From Enterococcus sp. DIV1094 (GTDB lineage Bacteria > Bacillota > Bacilli > Lactobacillales > Enterococcaceae), in NCBI RefSeq assembly GCF_017316305.2, contig NZ_CP147250.1, positions 2,975,001 through 3,039,000 on the forward strand: 64,000 bases of DNA, in the 5' to 3' direction. Position numbers and translations under genes: made by a program. Below are positions 28,055 to 37,300 of the stretch, one piece after another (the stretch's first letter is position 1; the number at the start of each line of letters is the position of its first letter). The notes beneath the pieces were generated by a model. It was not told the origin of the DNA and made no database searches. It was given only the letters and a program-made list of their open reading frames with translations.

Positions 28055-29014
28055 ATGAAAACATATGGAAGAACAATCAAAGAGATCCGCTTAAGTAAAG
28101 GAATCTTACTCAAAGAACTAATCGATGATCAGCTTTCGATGTCGCTGCTTTCTCAATTCGAAAATGAAAAAACAACGATTTCATGCGAGAGATTTCATCG
28201 CTTATTGTCGAAGTTAGAAGTGACCTTTGATGAATTTATCTGGATACAAACTGGCAACACCTTTTCTGCTTCTCAGCTGGAAATTATCGAATATGTCGAA
28301 TATATGGATATCAATTCCATCACAGAGTGGGCAAAGTTAGAAGCAAAGTATCATGAATTACAGAACTATTATCAGGACAACTATTCTTTAGAACTGGATC
28401 ATTTGTTACAATTGTTTCGTTTTGATCTAGCCATGAAAAAGGGGATCATCGAAGGCACGCCTCTCTTGACATCCTACCAAAAGCATAGCCACTACTTAGA
28501 TTCCGCAAAGCACTATTTATTGAATACGGAGACTTGGGGCGTTTATGAGCTGAAATTATTTACCCGAATCGCTGTCGGAATGGAACCTGCTCTTTTGTTT
28601 CGCTGTTTGAAACTTGCCATCAAAAAAGGCCAACGCTTTGCCAAAATCTCAGGAAACAAGGATATTCTCTATCAAACTTTTCCAACGATATTTTCGGTCT
28701 TTTGTTTATTAAAAGAAGTCGCTTATGCCAAAGATACGTTTGAGTTATGGAAAACACTGATCTTTGAAGAAGAACGGATTGAACAAGCCGTCTTCATGCC
28801 ATTTTACGAGGGTTGGATCGCATTTTTAGAAGATGATCTAGCGCTTGCTCATCGATTGATGGACCAATCACTGAATCATTTAGAATCATTGGGTATGCTC
28901 AAGTCGTTAACAGGCTATCGGAAATTCAAGCAACTCATCCTAACAAATGAATTTCCGGGAATCATTGTCAATGATCCGTTATTTGGCGAATTTTTTGATG
29001 TGAAAAATTACTAA
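28055..29014 (+). CDS. Rgg/GadR/MutR-family transcriptional regulator
   Basis: 319 residues. The longest frame begins with GTG at 28049; I use ATG 28055 (MKTYGRTIKEIRLSKGILLK), because AAGAAGG (28041-28047) is 7 bp before it. N-terminal XRE HTH (about 8-63, LLKELIDDQLSMSLLSQFEN), C-terminal all-helical TPR-like repeat domain, the Rgg layout. Many Rgg proteins sense short peptides. I see no small peptide gene next to it, so it may be a stand-alone member. It is divergent from the ABC exporter and 95 bp from its start. Confidence 0.88.
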   Translation: MKTYGRTIKEIRLSKGILLKELIDDQLSMSLLSQFENEKTTISCERFHRLLSKLEVTFDEFIWIQTGNTFSASQLEIIEYVEYMDINSITEWAKLEAKYHELQNYYQDNYSLELDHLLQLFRFDLAMKKGIIEGTPLLTSYQKHSHYLDSAKHYLLNTETWGVYELKLFTRIAVGMEPALLFRCLKLAIKKGQRFAKISGNKDILYQTFPTIFSVFCLLKEVAYAKDTFELWKTLIFEEERIEQAVFMPFYEGWIAFLEDDLALAHRLMDQSLNHLESLGMLKSLTGYRKFKQLILTNEFPGIIVNDPLFGEFFDVKNY

Positions 29015-29033
29015 GCGTCCTTCGTTTGAACAT

Positions 29034-29075
29034 AAAAAAAGAGAATCAACTCCACTTAAGGATTGATTCTCTTTT
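29034..29075 (+). terminator. Bidirectional terminator between the Rgg-like gene and glmM
   Basis: Perfect 13-bp arms AAAAGAGAATCAA / TTGATTCTCTTTT (29037-29049, 29063-29075) with a 13-nt loop and A/T runs on both sides. Confidence 0.92.
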
Positions 29076-29087
29076 GCATCGTATGTT

Positions 29088-30443
29088 TTATTCGATTCCA
29101 ATCTCAGCTTTAACAACCGCTGCGATCTTGTCAACGTAGTAATTGACTTTTTCATCCGACGGTGCTTCTGCCATCACGCGCAATAACGGTTCTGTTCCAG
29201 AAGGTCGAACTAAGATACGTCCTTCACCAGCCATTTCAGCTTCTGCTTCTTCAATGACTTGTTTGATTGCAGGAACTTCCATCGCACCATTTTTGTTGCT
29301 TACTCGGATGTTGACTAATTTTTGCGGATAGATCGTTACTTCAGCCGCTAATTCTGATAGTTTTTTGCCGGTTTGTTTCATGATATTCAATAATTGGATC
29401 CCTGAAAGCATTCCGTCTCCAGTAGTATTGAAATCTAAGAAGATCATATGACCGGACTGTTCGCCACCAAAATTGTAATCATTTTTGCGCATTTCTTCCA
29501 CGACATAACGGTCACCTACTTGAGTAACGACATCTTTCAAGCCGATTTCTTCAACTGCTTTATGGAAGCCAAGATTACTCATGACTGTTGTGACGATCGT
29601 ATCTTTTTTCAGACGGTTTTTCGCCGCTAGATACTTCGCACAGATAAACATGATTTTATCGCCATCTACAATGTTCCCTAATTCATCCACTGCAATGATG
29701 CGGTCACCATCGCCATCAAAAGCAAGACCGACGTCTGCTCCTTTTTCGACGACCATTTCTGCTAAACGCTCTGGATGTGTCGATCCCACCCCATCATTGA
29801 TATTCAAGCCATTAGGATTTGTTCCCATGGTATAGAAATCTGTTTCCAAGTCAGCAAACAAACGGTTGACAGATGTTGCTGTAGCCCCATTTGCGGCATC
29901 CACACAGACAGTTAAGCCTGATAGATCCCCATTGATCGTTTGTACTAGAAATTGTGAGTATTTCAATAGACCTTCTGGAAATTCTTCGACTGTGCCTAAG
30001 CCTTCAGCTGAAGGTCTTGGCAATTCGTCAACTTCCGCATCTAACAATGCTTCGATCTCTAATTCTTGGTCATCATCTAATTTAAATCCATCTGCACCAA
30101 AAAATTTGATGCCGTTATCTTGAGCTGGATTGTGTGAAGCAGAAATCATGACACCTGCGCTAGCTTTTTGCAATCGTGTCAAGTAAGCCACTCCCGGTGT
30201 AGAGATCACACCTAATTGAAAAACTTCGATCCCGACAGATAACAGACCAGAAACTAACGCTTCTTCGAGCATTTGACCTGAAATTCTTGTGTCACGTCCA
30301 ACTAATACACGTGGACGTTTTCCATCTTTCTCATGTTGGCTCAGTACATAACCGCCGCAACGCCCTAATTTGAAGGCTAATTCCGGTGTTAGTTCTTTAT
30401 TCGCTTCTCCACGGACACCGTCCGTTCCAAAATATTTACCCAT
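29088..30443 (-). CDS. glmM: Phosphoglucosamine mutase
   Basis: 451 residues. Converts GlcN6P to GlcN1P for UDP-GlcNAc synthesis. Alpha-D-phosphohexomutase family: FGTDGVRG at residue 5, active Ser103 in [12 protein letters not shown], the metal site DGDGDR (about 242), the sugar-binding GGEQSGH (about 325) and the phosphate-binding [10 protein letters not shown] (about 420). It is the last gene of cdaA-cdaR-glmM, the conserved operon in which GlmM also binds CdaA and lowers c-di-AMP output. Confidence 0.98.
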   Translation of the reverse strand: MGKYFGTDGVRGEANKELTPELAFKLGRCGGYVLSQHEKDGKRPRVLVGRDTRISGQMLEEALVSGLLSVGIEVFQLGVISTPGVAYLTRLQKASAGVMISASHNPAQDNGIKFFGADGFKLDDDQELEIEALLDAEVDELPRPSAEGLGTVEEFPEGLLKYSQFLVQTINGDLSGLTVCVDAANGATATSVNRLFADLETDFYTMGTNPNGLNINDGVGSTHPERLAEMVVEKGADVGLAFDGDGDRIIAVDELGNIVDGDKIMFICAKYLAAKNRLKKDTIVTTVMSNLGFHKAVEEIGLKDVVTQVGDRYVVEEMRKNDYNFGGEQSGHMIFLDFNTTGDGMLSGIQLLNIMKQTGKKLSELAAEVTIYPQKLVNIRVSNKNGAMEVPAIKQVIEEAEAEMAGEGRILVRPSGTEPLLRVMAEAPSDEKVNYYVDKIAAVVKAEIGIE

Positions 30444-30466
30444 AACTGTAAATTTGCTCCTTTAAC

Positions 30467-31624
30467 TTAATTTTCCGATGAATCCTCTTGACTATTCGGT
30501 TGACTACTTGATTCTGTCGTCTCGCTTGATGATTCACTCGTCTCTTCACTCGATGTTGACTGCGTCTCTTCCGACTGACGTGTCGTCGATGACGAAGAGT
30601 TTGCTGGTGTAGATTCCACACTTGAAGCTGAGCTTTCGTCTGAACTTGAACGGTTCGTATTCCCATCGTCTCTTTGTAGGACCGGTGTGATCTCTACATC
30701 GATCGAAGCTGGTGTGATACTAACGCCACTTTCTACCGGTATATCGATTTTTCTTGTCGTACGGTGAACGATGCCAGAAATGTCGATCGGTATCGTAATG
30801 CTATTTCCCAGTTGGGCCAGTTGACTTTCTGAACCAGTGACTTCTGCTTCAATGTCAGAAAAACTGAAATCATAACTCTCCACGTTGTTGCCAGGAGTTC
30901 CTTGTGCTGTCCCATAAAGTCGAACCGTTTTCGTTGGTTTTGTTACCGTAGCTTTCGCCGTGACTTGGACTGGATCTGAGACGATACTCAAAGGCTCTCC
31001 GGCACTATTCAATGCTTGGACCGTGACCTTCGTGTCGATCCCATCATCAGTGATCATCGCAGGATCGATTCTTGCAACGATCTGCTGGATCTCTTCCAGT
31101 GTCTGATCACCGGTCGTGACAGACACTTTTTTAGGTGATAGTTCAACATCATTCAATTCAAATCCTGCTGGCGTCGTTTCCGTTTCAAGTAATGGTGTGA
31201 CATCAAATTCTTTTGTCACTTTTTTCTCGATCGTTACAGTGATGGTATCTGGATCAAGTTTTGCTTTGACCGCACTGCTCAGATTCCTGACTTTCAGCGG
31301 CACTTCATGCGTCCCTTCTCCAAGATCTGTCAAATCTGCTGTCACTCGAAACATCCTTGTGTCTTCCATCGCTTCTGCATTCAGCTGCACACGATTGGCG
31401 CTGGATAACTTGGCTGTGACGGTACTTTCATAGCCATGGATATAATATTGATCCGTGTCATACAAAAGTTGGACTGACACATCAGAAACGTTTTGCGTAT
31501 AAGCTTCATTTCCTGATAGAGTATCTTGGACAGATTGGCCATTGGCATTGAAATATAGCACAATACTGAATAATAACGCAACAAACGCATATAAGATACT
31601 TTTACGCCTCTCTTTTGAGATCAT
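30467..31624 (-). CDS. cdaR: CdaA regulatory protein CdaR (YbbR domains)
   Basis: 385 residues. One N-terminal membrane segment (about 9-26, ILYAFVALLFSIVLYF), three to four extracellular YbbR-type beta repeats (about 40-310, with recurring patterns such as VRLYGTAQG and ITIPIDISGI), and a Ser/Thr/Glu-rich low-complexity tail from about 318. It modulates the diadenylate cyclase CdaA. Its ATG overlaps the cdaA stop by 4 nt (ATGA). The long Ser-rich tail is unusually extended. Confidence 0.93.
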   Translation of the reverse strand: MISKERRKSILYAFVALLFSIVLYFNANGQSVQDTLSGNEAYTQNVSDVSVQLLYDTDQYYIHGYESTVTAKLSSANRVQLNAEAMEDTRMFRVTADLTDLGEGTHEVPLKVRNLSSAVKAKLDPDTITVTIEKKVTKEFDVTPLLETETTPAGFELNDVELSPKKVSVTTGDQTLEEIQQIVARIDPAMITDDGIDTKVTVQALNSAGEPLSIVSDPVQVTAKATVTKPTKTVRLYGTAQGTPGNNVESYDFSFSDIEAEVTGSESQLAQLGNSITIPIDISGIVHRTTRKIDIPVESGVSITPASIDVEITPVLQRDDGNTNRSSSDESSASSVESTPANSSSSTTRQSEETQSTSSEETSESSSETTESSSQPNSQEDSSEN

Positions 31625-32505
31625 TTGTGATCCCCTCCCTTAGTCATCACATCTAAGAAGGTTTGGAGCGTATTTTTATTTTTGTTCTTTTCTTCAACGA
31701 TCAAGTTTTTTCTTAAAATCGTCAAGTATTCTTCTTGAGATAAACCAGGCATCAATTGGTTATCCAACGTAATGCTGACATCTCCTGTTTCTTCTGAGAC
31801 AACGATCGTGATTGCATCGCTTGCCTCGCTGACTCCGACAGCAGCACGGTGACGGGTTCCGAATTCTTTCGGAATCAACATACTTTCTGATAAAGGCAAG
31901 TAGGCACTGGCTACTGCAATTTTTCCATCCTTTACAATTACTGCACCGTCATGCAATGGTGTGTTCGGAATAAAAATATTGATCAGTAACTCGCCAGTGA
32001 TATCGGCATCTAAAGCAATCCCCGTTTCGATATATTCATCCAAACCTGTATGGCGTTCAATCGTGATCAATGCACCGATTTTACGTTTAGACATATACTG
32101 GATCGCTTTGTCGAAAGAAAGGATCATTTGTTCATCTTCTTGCTTCTCACTCTTTGATTGTTTGAAAAGTGAGCTGCGTCCGAGATGTTCTAATCCACGC
32201 CGTATCTCTGGTTGAAAAATGACGATAGCCGCAATCACACCATACGTGATCACTTGGTTCATCAACCAAGATAAGGTATGTAGACCAATGATCTCGGCTA
32301 AGATCCGAATAACAACAAAAATCCCTACCCCTTTAAGCAATTGGATTGCTTTTGTTCCTCGCAATAGTTGAATGAGTTTATAAACTAAATACCAGACAAC
32401 CAACACATCGAGTATGTTCACCAAAAAATTCTGAGAAAACAAGTCACCGGAAAACATTTGTCGCCAATAATCTAAGTTAAAAAGTTCTCCGATTTGAAAT
32501 GACAT
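31621..32505 (-). CDS. cdaA: Diadenylate cyclase CdaA (c-di-AMP synthase)
   Basis: 294 residues. Three N-terminal membrane segments (about 25-100) and a DAC domain (about 105-270) with the catalytic DGAVIVKDGKIAVAS and GTRHRAAVG motifs intact. It makes c-di-AMP from two ATP, the second messenger for potassium and osmotic control and wall integrity. The short C-terminal tail is basic. First gene of cdaA-cdaR-glmM. Confidence 0.97.
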   Translation of the reverse strand: MSFQIGELFNLDYWRQMFSGDLFSQNFLVNILDVLVVWYLVYKLIQLLRGTKAIQLLKGVGIFVVIRILAEIIGLHTLSWLMNQVITYGVIAAIVIFQPEIRRGLEHLGRSSLFKQSKSEKQEDEQMILSFDKAIQYMSKRKIGALITIERHTGLDEYIETGIALDADITGELLINIFIPNTPLHDGAVIVKDGKIAVASAYLPLSESMLIPKEFGTRHRAAVGVSEASDAITIVVSEETGDVSITLDNQLMPGLSQEEYLTILRKNLIVEEKNKNKNTLQTFLDVMTKGGDHK

Positions 32506-32540
32506 AGACAGCCTCTCTTCTCTTTTGAGATTTCCTCTTT

Positions 32541-32549
32541 AGTATATCA
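32541..32549 (-). promoter_or_regulatory. cdaA: Probable extended -10 promoter of cdaA
   Basis: The minus strand reads TGATATACT (TGn plus TATACT) about 40 bp before the cdaA ATG. No good -35 is visible, as allowed for extended -10 promoters. Confidence 0.4.
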
Positions 32550-32666
32550 TATGTTTCCCCAGATGAGACTTATCTGCTTGGAATTTCCTAACAAAAATCA
32601 ATTTTTTCAAGAAATTTACATTTTTTGTTCATTCACTAAAAAGTTGTTTTGTTTAGACCAATTGCT

Positions 32667-35600
32667 TTATTGATCCTTCTCTTTTCTTCGCTCTGCTCTA
32701 GCCGCACGTCTAGCCGCTCGTCTAGCTTCTGCTTCTGGGTCGATCGTCCGCTCTTTTTTGACTCTGGTTTTTTCGACTTCTGGCTTGTCAATAACATCTT
32801 CTGGCTCGATTTTGGCTTTGATCTTTTCTAATTGACCAGTCATCGCCGCATAATTATAAAAGCGTTTTTTCGCATCTTGGATCGTTTTGTCGAATAATTT
32901 TTCCGCTGCTTGCGGATGGATCGTTTCGAGGGATGAAAAACGGACTTGCTTGCGCATGAAATCAGCCATCATTGTAAAATCAGGCTTTTTATAATCCAAC
33001 GTCATCGGAGTTTTATTCTTTGTAAGCAACTCAGGGTTATAACGATACAACGACCAATAGCCTGAAGCTACTGCTTCTTTTGCTTCTTTGATCGACTCTT
33101 TCATACCACCTAATAATCCATGAGCAATACAAGGTGTATATGCAATGATCAATGACGGTCCAGGGAACTTTTCCGCTTCTTCAAATGCTTTGATCGTTTG
33201 CATTTGGTTTGCACCTGAAGCGATTTGTGCAACATACACATTGCCATACGTCATCGCCATCATTCCTAAGTCTTTCTTCGACGCATATTTTCCATTCGCC
33301 GAAAATTTTGCAATGGCGGAAGCTGGTGTTGCTTTGGAGACTTGTCCGCCAGTATTGGAATAGACTTCATTATCCATCACCAAGATATTGACGTCTGCTC
33401 CACTTGCTAACACATGATCGATCCCACCAAAGCCGATATCATACGCCCAACCATCGCCACCGATCATCCATTGGCTGTTTTTGACAAACAAATCTTTTTC
33501 TTGGTAGATTGCTTGTAGTTCAGGAAGCTCTGGCAGTTCAGTTTCGATTGCTGCTCGTAATTTTGCCGCTCGCTGTTGCGTTCCTTCACTTTCGAACATG
33601 TGAGCCAACCAATCTTCCATCAATTGGCGTAATTCTGCCGAAACTTTTGGCATGACATTTTTCATTGCTTCCGCTAATGCTTCTCGTCTAGTTTGTGCAG
33701 CTAAAAGCATCCCGTAGCCAAATTCAGCATTATCTTCTAATAATGAGTTCGACCAAGCTGGCCCTTGCCCACAATCATTCGTGGTAAATGGTGAAGCTGG
33801 TACGGCTCCGCCCCAAATCGAGGAACAACCTGTGGCATTGGCGATCATCATCCGATCACCGAACATCTGTGTCAATAATTTCACATAAGGTGTTTCCCCA
33901 CATCCAGAACAAGCACCTGAAAATTCAAGTAATGGTTTGTTGAACTGTGTTGATAACACTGTGTTTTTACCTTTGACTGGATTTTCTTTTTGTCTTAGCG
34001 TCATGGCGAACGCCCAATTCATCGCTTGTTTCTTTTGCTCTTCATACGGCTTCATCACTAGCGCTTTGCCTTTTGCTGGACACGCTTCGACACACAAGCC
34101 ACAACCTGTGCAGTCTTCAACAGAAACTTGGATACGATACTTCAATCCATCTGGTCCACGCATTTCTCGAACAATAAATCCTTCTGGCGCTTCTTCAAGC
34201 TCATCTTCGTCTGCTAAAAATGGCCGGATCGCAGCATGCGGACAAACGAACGAACATTCATTACACATCGTACAGAGTTCACTGATCCACTCTGGAACTT
34301 CCAGGGCAACTCCGCGTTTTTCGTATGCTGCTGTTCCTAAAGGCATGTCGCCTCGCGTCATACCATTTTCTGCCAAAGTTCTGACCGAAAGCTGGTTTCC
34401 TTCTTGCGCGTTGATTGGTTCAAGGATGTCTCTAACATAGCGATCTTGTGTGTTTATTTCTTTTTTAGGAAGCTCTAACATTGCCCATTCAGCGGGTACT
34501 TCGACTTTGTGCAACAGTTCCACCGTACGATCGATCGCATGGATATTTTTTTCAACGATCGTCTTTGATTTATGACCATAGCTCTTCACGGCTTCCTCTT
34601 TCAAAATAGGCAACACTTCTTCAAAAGGGATGATATTCGCCAATTTGAAAAATGCCGTTTCCATCGCCGTATTGATCCGTCGACCTAAACCGACTTCTTG
34701 GGCTAAACGCATCGCATTGATCGTATAAAATTGAATCTCATTTTCTGCTAAATACCGTTTGAGATGAGTCGGTAGATGTGTGGCTAATTGCTCATCTGAC
34801 CAAAGTGTATTCAATAAGAACGTGCCTTTTGGTTTCAGTCCTTTGACTAAATCATAGCTGTGAAGATAAGCAGGGGTATGACAAGCGACGAAATCCGCAT
34901 GCTCCACTAAATAAGTCGAACGGATCGGTGTATCCCCAAAACGTAAATGAGAAACAGTCAAGCCTCCTGATTTTTTTGAATCATAGTAAAAATAACCTTG
35001 GGCGTATTTGTCCGTATGGTCACCAATGATCTTGATCGCTGACTTATTCGCGCCAACAGTCCCATCAGAACCAAATCCCCAGAATTTTGCTTGGTAGGTG
35101 TTCGGTTCTGTTAAATCAAGAGACGGTCCTACTTCAAGAGAACGATAGGTCAGGTCATCAATGATCCCGATTGTAAATCGTTTCTTCATCTCAGCTTTTT
35201 CTTTTTTCAATTCATCGTAGATTACAACGATTTGATCAGGTGTGACATCTTTTGAGCCGATCCCATATCGCCCACCAATGACTTTCAGATGACGTTCTGC
35301 ATCATATAACGCACTTTGAACATCTAGTAATAGAGGTTCCCCTCCAGCTCCCGGCTCCTTGCTACGGTCTAAGACAGCCAGTGCTTTTGTCGAACTAGGC
35401 AGTTTTTCGATCAATGTTTCGATTGGAAATGGACGATATAAATGGATATTCAAGAAACCAACTTTTCGTCCGTTTCGATTCAAATGATCAACCGTTTGTT
35501 GGATCGTTTGCGCGACTGAACCCATAGAGATAATGACTTCTTCTGCATCTTCTGCACCATAATAAGTGACGAGGTCGTACGCAGTCCCTCGCAATTCATT

Positions 35601-36347
35601 GATTTTATCCATATATTTTTTGACGATTTGAGGCAAGCGATCATAGTATTGATTGATTGTTTCTCGTTGTTGAAAGTGGATATCAGGATTTTGATTCGTT
35701 CCACTAGTCGTCGGTTGGTTTGGATTCATCGCACGTTCACGAAATGCTTGTAATTTTTCTTGATCGATCAATGGGGCTAGTTCATCGTACTCCAACACCT
35801 CGATTTTTTGGATCTCATGACTCGTTCGAAAGCCATCGAAAAAGTTGACGAACGGGATCTCTCCTTCTAAAGAAGCAAGGTGAGCGACTGGCGCAAGGTC
35901 CATTACTTCTTGTACGCTACTTTCTGCAAGCATCGCAAATCCTGTTTGCCGAGCAGCCATCACATCCCCATGATCGCCAAAAATATTCAGTGCATTCGTT
36001 GTCACTGCTCGACTAGCTACGTGAAAGACACTCGGTAAAAGCTCTCCAGCTATCTTATACATGTTCGGGATCATCAATAGTAATCCTTGTGAAGCAGTAT
36101 ACGTTGTTGTCAATGCACCGGTTTTCAATGACCCATGAACGACACCAGCGGCTCCCGCTTCGGATTGCATCTCCACGACTTTTACTGGTTGTCCAAAAAT
36201 ATTTTTTTTACCTGAAGCAGACCATTGATCAACAAGTTCAGCCATTGTTGAACTAGGCGTAATTGGATAGATTGCTGCTAATTCAGTAAAGGCATAAGAA
36301 ATATAGGCAGCTGCTGTATTCCCATCCATTGTCTTCATTTTTCGCAT
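32667..36347 (-). CDS. nifJ: Pyruvate:ferredoxin/flavodoxin oxidoreductase
   Basis: 1226 residues. Oxidises pyruvate to acetyl-CoA and CO2 and reduces ferredoxin or flavodoxin. Single-chain layout: domain I with AAYISYAFTELAAIYPITPSS near the start, domain III (GFGSDGTVGANKSAIK), a two-[4Fe-4S] domain with CTMCNECSFVCP and CTGCGLCVEACP, a further Cys cluster CSGCGETPY, and the C-terminal TPP domain with GDGWAYDIGFGG and NEVYSNTGGQ. The last 40 residues form an unusual basic tail containing RRAARRAARAERRKEK, beyond the normal end. ATG with Shine-Dalgarno AAAGGTGATG. Single-gene unit. Confidence 0.96.
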   Translation of the reverse strand: MRKMKTMDGNTAAAYISYAFTELAAIYPITPSSTMAELVDQWSASGKKNIFGQPVKVVEMQSEAGAAGVVHGSLKTGALTTTYTASQGLLLMIPNMYKIAGELLPSVFHVASRAVTTNALNIFGDHGDVMAARQTGFAMLAESSVQEVMDLAPVAHLASLEGEIPFVNFFDGFRTSHEIQKIEVLEYDELAPLIDQEKLQAFRERAMNPNQPTTSGTNQNPDIHFQQRETINQYYDRLPQIVKKYMDKINELRGTAYDLVTYYGAEDAEEVIISMGSVAQTIQQTVDHLNRNGRKVGFLNIHLYRPFPIETLIEKLPSSTKALAVLDRSKEPGAGGEPLLLDVQSALYDAERHLKVIGGRYGIGSKDVTPDQIVVIYDELKKEKAEMKKRFTIGIIDDLTYRSLEVGPSLDLTEPNTYQAKFWGFGSDGTVGANKSAIKIIGDHTDKYAQGYFYYDSKKSGGLTVSHLRFGDTPIRSTYLVEHADFVACHTPAYLHSYDLVKGLKPKGTFLLNTLWSDEQLATHLPTHLKRYLAENEIQFYTINAMRLAQEVGLGRRINTAMETAFFKLANIIPFEEVLPILKEEAVKSYGHKSKTIVEKNIHAIDRTVELLHKVEVPAEWAMLELPKKEINTQDRYVRDILEPINAQEGNQLSVRTLAENGMTRGDMPLGTAAYEKRGVALEVPEWISELCTMCNECSFVCPHAAIRPFLADEDELEEAPEGFIVREMRGPDGLKYRIQVSVEDCTGCGLCVEACPAKGKALVMKPYEEQKKQAMNWAFAMTLRQKENPVKGKNTVLSTQFNKPLLEFSGACSGCGETPYVKLLTQMFGDRMMIANATGCSSIWGGAVPASPFTTNDCGQGPAWSNSLLEDNAEFGYGMLLAAQTRREALAEAMKNVMPKVSAELRQLMEDWLAHMFESEGTQQRAAKLRAAIETELPELPELQAIYQEKDLFVKNSQWMIGGDGWAYDIGFGGIDHVLASGADVNILVMDNEVYSNTGGQVSKATPASAIAKFSANGKYASKKDLGMMAMTYGNVYVAQIASGANQMQTIKAFEEAEKFPGPSLIIAYTPCIAHGLLGGMKESIKEAKEAVASGYWSLYRYNPELLTKNKTPMTLDYKKPDFTMMADFMRKQVRFSSLETIHPQAAEKLFDKTIQDAKKRFYNYAAMTGQLEKIKAKIEPEDVIDKPEVEKTRVKKERTIDPEAEARRAARRAARAERRKEKDQ

Positions 36348-36648
36348 GTTTCATCACCTTTGCTCAATTTATCTAAATTATCTTTACCATTATACCGTAA
36401 ACGAACCAAGAAAACCTCCTTATTTTGAAAGAAAAATCACATGATGAGGTGATAACAGAAGCACTTCGATTCGATCCATAAGTTCGACACTTTGGGAAAA
36501 GCTTTTGCATTTTATTATTTAGAGCCTTGCCCATAGACAACTTTTACACAGGAAGGAATACCTGACCGCATACCTTTCTATTTTTTGAACAAATCATTGT
36601 CTTTTTTGGTTCAAAATTATTACAATAGAAGAAAGAGGTGTTTAAAAT
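36348..36648. other. Divergent promoter region between nifJ and the DsbA-like gene
   Basis: No gene seen. On the minus strand a TATAAT lies about 45 bp before nifJ, with no good -35. The plus side carries the promoter at 36597-36626. Confidence 0.55.
36583..36626 (+). promoter_or_regulatory. Promoter with flanking inverted repeat upstream of the DsbA-like gene
   Basis: TTGTCT (36597-36602) and TACAAT (36621-36626) with an 18-bp spacer. TTTTGAAC (36583-36590) and GTTCAAAA (36609-36616) form a perfect inverted repeat around the -35, a likely operator for an unknown regulator. Confidence 0.5.
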
Positions 36649-37164
36649 ATGGATATTTCAATTATTGATGCAACAAAAACAAATACGACGACTGGAATTA
36701 AGTACGGAAACGAAGATGCACCAAAACAAATGATCGAATTTGTCAATCTCGCTTGTCCTTATTGTCGCCAATGGTTTAACGAATCTTTCGATGTTTTAGA
36801 AGAAGCAGTTCAATCTGGAAGACTGCTACGAATCATCAAATTATTCGACAAAGAAAAGCCAAGTTTACAAAAAGGAAATGTGATGCACCACCATATCACA
36901 ACGACGGACGGAGAACGAGCATTAAAACAAATCAAGGCGATATTTGACGCACAAGACGAATGGAAACAACTTGATCTAGCTGGTATCGCTGACTATGCGA
37001 CTGAAACGCTTGGCTTAACTGAACAAGAAGATAAAGCCGCAACCAAAGCGATCATTGATGAAGCAAATGCTGCGCACATCCAATTCGTTCCAACTGTGAT
37101 CATCGATGACCACATCTTTGATGAATCGATCAGCCAAGAAGAATTGAGTGAATTGGTGAAATAA
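36649..37164 (+). CDS. Cytoplasmic DsbA-like thioredoxin-fold protein
   Basis: 171 residues. Thioredoxin fold with a CPYC active site (Cys36, Cys39, in VNLACPYCRQWF), an inserted helical domain (about 70-130), and the cis-Pro strand QFVPTVIIDDHIF. No signal peptide, so it acts in the cytoplasm, probably as a thiol oxidoreductase in redox balance or disulfide stress. Monocistronic, with its own promoter and terminator, divergent from nifJ. Shine-Dalgarno AAGAGGTG. The partner and substrate are unknown. Confidence 0.85.
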   Translation: MDISIIDATKTNTTTGIKYGNEDAPKQMIEFVNLACPYCRQWFNESFDVLEEAVQSGRLLRIIKLFDKEKPSLQKGNVMHHHITTTDGERALKQIKAIFDAQDEWKQLDLAGIADYATETLGLTEQEDKAATKAIIDEANAAHIQFVPTVIIDDHIFDESISQEELSELVK

Positions 37165-37196
37165 CACATTATCCAACTTACGGTTGAAATTCAAAT

Positions 37197-37241
37197 CAAA
37201 AAACAGACCTAAAGCAACTTCGCTTTTGGGTCTGTTTTTTT
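37197..37241 (+). terminator. Terminator after the DsbA-like gene, convergent with the repeat-protein genes
   Basis: ACAGACC (37203-37209) pairs with GGTCTGT (37229-37235), with an inner AAG/CTT pair, and an A run before and a T run after. It can act on both strands. Confidence 0.85.
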
Positions 37242-37300
37242 GAGGAGCCATCTAAAGAATACTTCATTCGATGACAAGCTACAGTCTCATTTTTTAATTG

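Noticed and set aside
36340..36425. Possible leader peptide before nifJ (AAGGAGG then TTG, 24 codons)
   Set aside because: A TATAAT promoter-like element falls inside it and the frame overlaps the nifJ start; there is no independent support.
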